Notes under the pieces: model-generated
The model's input: only the letters and a program-made list of their open reading frames with translations
Databases searched by the model: none
What the model was told of the DNA's origin: nothing
In this document: positions 22,465 through 26,425 of the stretch, in pieces
How positions within the stretch are numbered: position 1 is the first letter of the stretch
How the letters are laid out: each line of letters begins with the position of its first letter
Assembly (NCBI GenBank): GCA_034431315.1
Contig: DAOUDK010000025.1
Span: forward strand, 1 to 26,425
DNA length: 26,425 nt
Direction: 5' to 3'
DNA from: JAUWOY01 sp034431315
Lineage (GTDB): Bacteria; Chloroflexota; Anaerolineae; VGOG01
Translations under genes and position numbers: made by a program

Positions 22465-23568
22465 TCACTTGATCTGCACTTCGGCCACCCACCACATCCA
22501 CATCTCTTTGGGGTAGGTGTCCGCCGCTTCGGCGGGGAAGACCAGCTTGACGGGACCACCCAGGTCTTTGATGATGTCCTGGCCGTCCACCTGGTAGGTC
22601 AACATGATGGGCCACTCCATCAGGTCTGCGGCAGCGATCTCGACTGTCATGCCATCCTCGGCCACCATGATCATGACGTCGGCATCGTCCGAGCCACCGC
22701 ACAGTGTCCAGACCTTGTTCAGGGTCAGGCCACGGTAGTCCAGGCCGTCGCCCATCCAGGGGTCGTCGAGTTCTTGCGTGATGGCGTGCTGGTCGAAGAG
22801 GTCGGCGTCGAAGTGGCACTCAGCGCCCACGTTGGGCAGAGTGAGGTCGCCGGTGACCTTGAGGATCACGTCGCCAGTGGGGGCGGGGAGGGCCTGGGCC
22901 TCAGCCGCCGCGCCGATCTGCACTTCGGCCACCCACCACATCCACATCTCCTTGGGGTAGGTGTCCGCTGCTTCGGCGGGGAAGACCAGATTGACGGGAC
23001 CGCCCAGGTCTTTGATGATGTCCTGGCCGCCCACCTGGTAGGTCAGCATGATGGGCCACTCCATCAAGTCTGCGGCAGCCACCTCGACGGTCATGCCGTC
23101 TCCGGCGACCATGATCATGGCTTCCGCATCGTCCGAAGCGCCGCACAGCTCCCACACCTTGTTTAGGGTGAGCCCGTGGTACTCCAGGCCGTCGCCCATC
23201 CAGGGGTCGTCGAGGGTCTGCTCGACGGCGTAGTAGTCGAACAGAGCAGCGTCGAACTGGCACTCGTTGCCCACGTTAGGCTGGGTGAGGTCGCCTGTTA
23301 CCTTGAGGATCACGTCACCGGTGGGGGCGGGGAGAGGGCCGGCGGCAGGCAGGGGAGTGGGCGTTGGGGGCTCGGGGGTTGGCGTCGGTGGCACCGGCGT
23401 TGGCGTTGGTGGTACCGGCGTCGGGGTGGGCGGTACCGGCGTCGCTGTCGGTGGCACCGGCGTTGGCGTTGGTGGCGCTGGTGTCGGGGTGGGTGTGGCT
23501 TTGGGCGCACACGCCACCAGCACCAGAGCTACAATCAACAGGGTTGAGATGATCAGATTCTTGTACGT
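22465..23568 (-). CDS. Lipoprotein with two tandem copies of a molybdopterin-oxidoreductase-like domain
   Basis: A secreted lipoprotein of about 367 residues. Counted from TTG at 23538: lipobox LVLVAC (Cys10), a Thr-Pro linker (14-66), domain A (69-208) and domain B (217-356). A and B are almost the same sequence. Each runs ILKVTGDLT...PNVG, DDPWMGDGL, GLTLNKVW, ADLMEWPIMLTYQV, LGGPV, LVFPAEAADTYPKEMWMWWVAEVQI. The order DG(M)T-x-E, LAY-like, GGPVxLVxP and K-x-W-V-x-x-I recalls the SUOX/YedY molybdopterin-binding fold, but the Cys that binds Mo there is missing, so catalysis is unlikely. GGAGG at 23576-23580 lies seven bases before an ACG (23566-23568) that opens MYKNLIISTLL in frame; no ATG exists there. 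First gene of the AOR cluster; the hairpin follows it. The role is unknown. Confidence 0.72.
   Translation of the reverse strand, partial: TYKNLIISTLLIVALVLVACAPKATPTPTPAPPTPTPVPPTATPVPPTPTPVPPTPTPVPPTPTPEPPTPTPLPAAGPLPAPTGDVILKVTGDLTQPNVGNECQFDAALFDYYAVEQTLDDPWMGDGLEYHGLTLNKVWELCGASDDAEAMIMVAGDGMTVEVAAADLMEWPIMLTYQVGGQDIIKDLGGPVNLVFPAEAADTYPKEMWMWWVAEVQIGAAAEAQALPAPTGDVILKVTGDLTLPNVGAECHFDADLFDQHAITQELDDPWMGDGLDYRGLTLNKVWTLCGGSDDADVMIMVAEDGMTVEIAAADLMEWPIMLTYQVDGQDIIKDLGGPVKLVFPAEAADTYPKEMWMWWVAEVQIK
22471..22890 (-). repeat. Tandem domain copy B of the lipoprotein gene
   Basis: Pairs with 22915-23334. The two 420-base copies differ by scattered substitutions, many of them silent or conservative, and contain no gaps that break the frame. 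The spacer of 24 bases codes for the Ala-rich linker GAAAEAQA. Confidence 0.85.
22915..23334 (-). repeat. Tandem domain copy A of the lipoprotein gene
   Basis: The N-terminal of the two copies. Differences from copy B include NECQFDAALFDYYAVEQTL against AECHFDADLFDQHAITQEL, while the C-terminal 40 residues are nearly unchanged. This pattern fits a recent duplication or gene conversion. Confidence 0.85.
23391..23495. repeat. 21-base tandem repeat coding for a VPPTPTP linker
   Basis: About five units of 21 bases, each related to GGCACCGGCGTTGGCGTTGGT on the plus strand, encode seven-residue VPPTPTP units on the minus strand. The units differ mostly at third positions. The copy number is likely to vary between strains. 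Confidence 0.75.
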
Positions 23569-23613
23569 TTTTCTTCCTCCTTTTGTTGTTTGTATTTGCT
23601 CACCTTATGCTCA

Positions 23614-23657
23614 CAGCGGACCCTAGCCGCTGAGGCCGCTGGACCAGGGTCCAGCGG
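23614..23657 (-). terminator. Two neighbouring GC-rich hairpins after the solute-binding protein gene
   Basis: CCGCTGGACC (23636-23645) pairs with GGTCCAGCGG (23648-23657) around two bases, and CAGCGG (23614-23619) pairs with CCGCTG (23627-23632). They lie 20 bases after the stop of the solute-binding protein frame and before the lipoprotein ribosome binding site. There is no T-run, so they may end transcription by a factor, or form the leader of the lipoprotein mRNA. Confidence 0.4.
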
Positions 23658-23676
23658 GAGCAGGTGGGTAGTTTGT

Positions 23677-25062
23677 TTAGTGTTGCTCGGCGATATTCTT
23701 ATCTACAACTTTCTTGGCCTCGTCCAGCGCCTCCTGCGGGGTGGCGGCCTGCAGCTCCACAGATTCCGCTGCTCTCCGCAATGCGCCGTCGCTGGTGCCC
23801 AGAGCCGAGAAAACCGGGATGGCGTAGGAGTACTCAAGTCCTTCGGCGGGCGCCTGCTGTAGGGCATGCTCTTCCAGATAGGCTTGCATCTCCGGCCAAT
23901 CCAGGGCGTCTTTGTAGATGGGCACGTAGCCGGTATGAGTGGAGAGGTAGAGCGAGCCTTCCGGACTGGTCATGAACTTGACGAACTCCCAGGCGGCGTC
24001 GAGGATGGCCTGATCGTCGTTCTTAAAGATGACCAGACTGCCACCGCCCACCAGGGCAACCGGGTCGCGCCCTGCGATAGTGGGGATCATGGCCACACCG
24101 AGTTCGAAAGCGACTTCCTCAGCAAAGCTGGGGATGCCAGCGCTGGAACTCAGCATCATCCCTGACTTGCCAGCCAGAAAGTCGCCCTTGGCCTCCTTGT
24201 GTTGGCCGGGGGGCATGATCTGGTACTTGTTGACCATGTCGCCCCACAGTTGCAGCATCTTCACCGCCTCAGGGCTGTTGTACAGCACTTCGGTCTGTTC
24301 GTCGTTGATGATCTGGACGCCATTCTCCAGGAACATTGTGCTCAGGTACCAGTGGGTGTTCGAGTGAGTGTTGAAGCCCCACTAGTCTATCTGGTTGTTA
24401 CCATCGGTGTCCTAGGTCAGCTTCTGGCCGTACTCGATGACCTCGTCCCAAGTGGTGGGCGGCTTGTCGGGGTCGAGCCCGGCGGCAACGAAGAGGTCCC
24501 GGTTGTAGTAGAGCACGGGGACGCTGTTGTTGAAGGGCATACTCCAGAGCTGCCCCCCTGCGCTGTTGTACTCCCAGAAAGCATCGTGGATCTGCGAACG
24601 GTCAATGCCGTTGGGGCCGTCGGTAAAATCGGTGATGGGGATAATGGAGTCGGTTGCCCCCAGCAAAGGCGCTCCGCCCAGGTGGACCACGTGGGGCATG
24701 GTTTGCTCAGCGAAAATGGCGTTCCACACCTTGCCCATGACCTGGCCGTAGGTGCCCTGGTAGGTGGCGTTGACCTGGATGCTGGGATGAGCAGCGTTAA
24801 ACTGTTCCACCAGAGCCTCGACCGCCTCTCCGGAGCTCCCACCGAGGGCGTACCAGAATTCGAGCGTGATCATCCGGCTGGGGGTGGGCTTCTCTGGGGT
24901 GGGCGTATCGCTCACCGGGGTCTCGCCTTCAGAAGGTCTGGCCGTCGGCGTCTCGATTGCCACGGGTGCAACGGTCGGGGTCTCTGCTGCCTCTTCACCT
25001 GCGCAGGCTGTAAGGATCAGCAGGCCAGCTATGAGCACCATCAACATTTTTCTCCTAATCAT
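23677..25062 (-). pseudogene. UgpB-like ABC transporter solute-binding lipoprotein with two in-frame TAG codons
   Basis: Read through the two stops, this is a 461-codon extracellular solute-binding protein of family 1 (COG1653, glycerol-3-phosphate or sugar type). It has a signal peptide with lipobox LILTAC (Cys20), a Thr-Pro linker to about residue 64, then the binding domain (ITLEFWYALGGSSGEAVEAL, MPFNNSVPVLYYNRDLF, LDPDKPPTTWDEVIEYG). TAG at codon 217 (24412-24414) and TAG at codon 227 (24382-24384) bracket DTDGNNQID. The same frame then continues with WGFNTHSNTHWYLSTMF to a normal C-terminus. There is no indel. Both TAGs are one change from CAG or AAG. TAG ends other genes here, so plain reassignment is unlikely; a decaying gene, a strain variant or read errors are more likely. 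The ATG follows GGAGGAGG; permease genes are not in the window. Confidence 0.82.
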
Positions 25063-25260
25063 GAACTACACCTCCTCCTGAGCTATTCACACTGACTGTT
25101 TTAGAAACCTGTGGGTTTTGAGTTCCGCTTGCACCTCCTTTCAAGTGACACTACAGCGAATTGAGAAACAAACGAATTTTTCTCCGTCCGGCTATTCGTT
25201 TTATTCCAAATTCGTTGTTGTGTTCCATATAACTTACACACTGTTAAGTCTACAGACATA
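25063..25260. other. Intergenic region with an orphan ribosome binding site and ATTCGTT words
   Basis: On the minus strand AAAGGAGGTG (25132-25141) is a full Shine-Dalgarno but no start codon follows at a usable distance. The functional site for the solute-binding protein is GGAGGAGG near 25072-25079. Upstream are several ATTCGTT/AACGAAT words like those at 1860-1985. No convincing promoter was found. Confidence 0.45.
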
Positions 25261-26295
25261 TTAACACTCGGCAGCAGGGACAATGGCGCGGAACTTGACG
25301 ATCGTCATAGGTGTGATCGAGATAGGTGGGTCAACTGAAGACGGGCCATACTCAGGGTTAGCAGCCATATTCTCCAGGCCGGGAATGCCCGCTAAGCCGA
25401 CGATAGACCTTGCACAGCCAGTGTATCTTGATGCCGGTGTTTGCCAACCCAGTGCACTATGTAAGCGGTAGTTGTTGTAGTACACCAGGTAGTTGTCGAG
25501 GGCTGCTTGCAATTCCTCCAATGTGTCAAAGGTGCCTCGTTTTAACAGTTCTCGGTTCAACGTCTTGATAAAGGCTTCTGCCTTGCCATTGCCTTGCGGA
25601 TAGTATGGAGCACTGGTTCGGTGGGTGACTTCGTGTTCCACCAGCAGTTTACCAAATGCAGTCAAGCTCTGTTCCCAGACCGAGCAAAACTCAGTCCCGT
25701 TGTCGCTAACCAATTCATTGGGACGTCCTGCCTGACTGATTGCCGCCTGGGTAACGCTGGTCACCCACTCACTCGTCTTATGCAGTCCAGCAACGGCAGC
25801 AAGAGCATAACGAGAGTAGTCATCAATCAGGATACAGATGTATACTTTGCTCCCATCACTCAATGTTGTTTGTTTAAGATCAATGTGCCACTGTTGATTG
25901 GGTCGTTTTTTCTCATACCGACGGTACTTGATTCCATCGGACCGTCCCTTGAGAGCATACGTTTTGACTGATAGGCCCAGCCGGTCAAAGATGTTGTAAA
26001 TGGTCTGCCCGCACAGAGACCAGATCTTTCGTTCTCTTAACTCGGCAGCAATACGATGTCCTCCCCAGCCCAACTGGTGGCGTAAGGTGAAGATAACGCC
26101 AACGACGAGTTGAGGTACTTGGTAGTGGATTGTGCGAGGTCGAGTTGATTTGGGTCGCAGAGCCGCGTAGTTGTTGTTTTTGCCAACCCGTCGGTTCCAG
26201 TTACGGATAGTGCTGGGCGAGAGTTTACAATGCCAGTCCTGATTGACTGACATTTTTAACATATTCAGGGTAGGCCGAAGCAGGACACAATCCAC
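25261..26295 (-). CDS. DDE (rve-type) transposase, IS481/IS3-like
   Basis: A transposase of up to 344 residues; the frame opens with GTG at 26295, and an ATG at 26262 (codon 12) is an alternative start. The N-terminal third has a short helix-turn-helix-like piece (LSPSTIRNWNRR), then GWGGHRIAAEL. The integrase core has catalytic residues D139 in QWHIDLK, D198 in VSDNGTEF and E240 in GNGKAEAFIKTLNRE, and ends at HSALGWQTPASRY. The D-to-E spacing is 41, a little longer than the usual 35. About 50 extra residues follow (LAGIPGLENMAANP...), uncommon after such a core. I found no clear terminal inverted repeats. The element probably separates the solute-binding protein gene from whatever once stood upstream. 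Confidence 0.85.
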   Translation of the reverse strand: MDCVLLRPTLNMLKMSVNQDWHCKLSPSTIRNWNRRVGKNNNYAALRPKSTRPRTIHYQVPQLVVGVIFTLRHQLGWGGHRIAAELRERKIWSLCGQTIYNIFDRLGLSVKTYALKGRSDGIKYRRYEKKRPNQQWHIDLKQTTLSDGSKVYICILIDDYSRYALAAVAGLHKTSEWVTSVTQAAISQAGRPNELVSDNGTEFCSVWEQSLTAFGKLLVEHEVTHRTSAPYYPQGNGKAEAFIKTLNRELLKRGTFDTLEELQAALDNYLVYYNNYRLHSALGWQTPASRYTGCARSIVGLAGIPGLENMAANPEYGPSSVDPPISITPMTIVKFRAIVPAAEC

Positions 26296-26425
26296 TTGCG
26301 TTTGGGTTTGGCAGCTTGACGGCGGGAGGCAATGGCAGGCTCTGGATCAGGGGTTGGGTCGATCCAGAAAGGGACAAACGTTCGCCACCCGCGGCGATAT
26401 TGTTGTCGGAGCCAACTCCAGCCAA
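26265..26425 (-). CDS. 3' end of an unidentified gene running off the window
   Basis: An open frame from the window edge to TGA at 26265-26267 reads WSWLRQQYRRGWRTFVPF, then DPTPDPEP and a basic end KPKRKWIVSCFGLP. The basic, Trp-rich composition would fit a DNA-binding or transposase tail. Its stop lies two bases before the internal ATG of the transposase, so the two could be parts of one two-frame element. A competing frame on the same strand is also open to the edge, so the call is weak. Confidence 0.3.
   Translation of the reverse strand, partial: GWSWLRQQYRRGWRTFVPFWIDPTPDPEPAIASRRQAAKPKRKWIVSCFGLP

Noticed and set aside
22465..23568. Catalytic sulfite-oxidase/YedY-type enzyme
   Set aside because: The cysteine that ligates molybdenum is absent from both domain copies, so only a fold resemblance is claimed.
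24382..24414. TAG recoded as an amino acid (including pyrrolysine)
   Set aside because: rarA, the PreA-like gene and AOR paralog 2 end in TAG, and solute-binding proteins are not known pyrrolysine proteins. Kept only as a finding to test.

Overview
The window looks like a piece of a Chloroflexota (Anaerolineae-like) genome from an anaerobe. The signs are a protein ending in the RIYLPLILKN-type tail, Thr-Pro-rich linkers behind lipoprotein signal peptides, two tungsten-type aldehyde:ferredoxin oxidoreductases, and short seven-base repeats inside and between genes. The assignment rests on recognised sequence style, not on a marker gene. Almost everything is on the minus strand; the clear exception is rarA.

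Left part (1-7700): the C-terminal piece of a secreted protein (plus strand), a membrane-anchored HEXXH protein, a 550-base gene-free stretch with a long imperfect palindrome, then, read on the minus strand, a lipid kinase, a PlsC-type acyltransferase, a fused double ECF ATPase, an unusually large ECF S component and EcfT. A good sigma70-type promoter stands before the lipid kinase.

Middle (7700-13090): three antiporter-like membrane subunits (NuoL/M-like, NuoK-like, NuoN-like) in one tight minus-strand operon, without any soluble complex I or hydrogenase genes. They lack several of the usual proton-channel charges. Divergent from them is rarA, with back-to-back promoters.

Core of interest (13082-23568, all minus): a lipoprotein with two near-identical copies of a domain resembling the molybdopterin-binding oxidoreductase fold; AOR paralog 2; a dihydropyrimidinase/hydantoinase; a creatininase-family amidohydrolase; a four-cluster ferredoxin; AOR paralog 1; a MoaD/ThiS-like sulfur carrier; an SsnA/Atz-type amidohydrolase; and a PreA/dihydroorotate-dehydrogenase-like flavoprotein with two 4Fe-4S motifs (frameshifted here). 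Several of these genes overlap by a few bases. Together they suggest an anaerobic pathway that opens cyclic amides or ureides (hydantoin, dihydropyrimidine, creatinine or purine-derived) and couples this to ferredoxin-dependent W/Mo chemistry. The enzyme families are well supported; the pathway is inference.

Right end (23677-26425): an UgpB-like solute-binding lipoprotein gene broken by two in-frame TAG codons ten codons apart, an intergenic region, a DDE transposase, and the tail of a reading frame that runs off the window.

Scattered through the region are small repeats that sit in frame inside loops of otherwise normal enzymes and membrane proteins.
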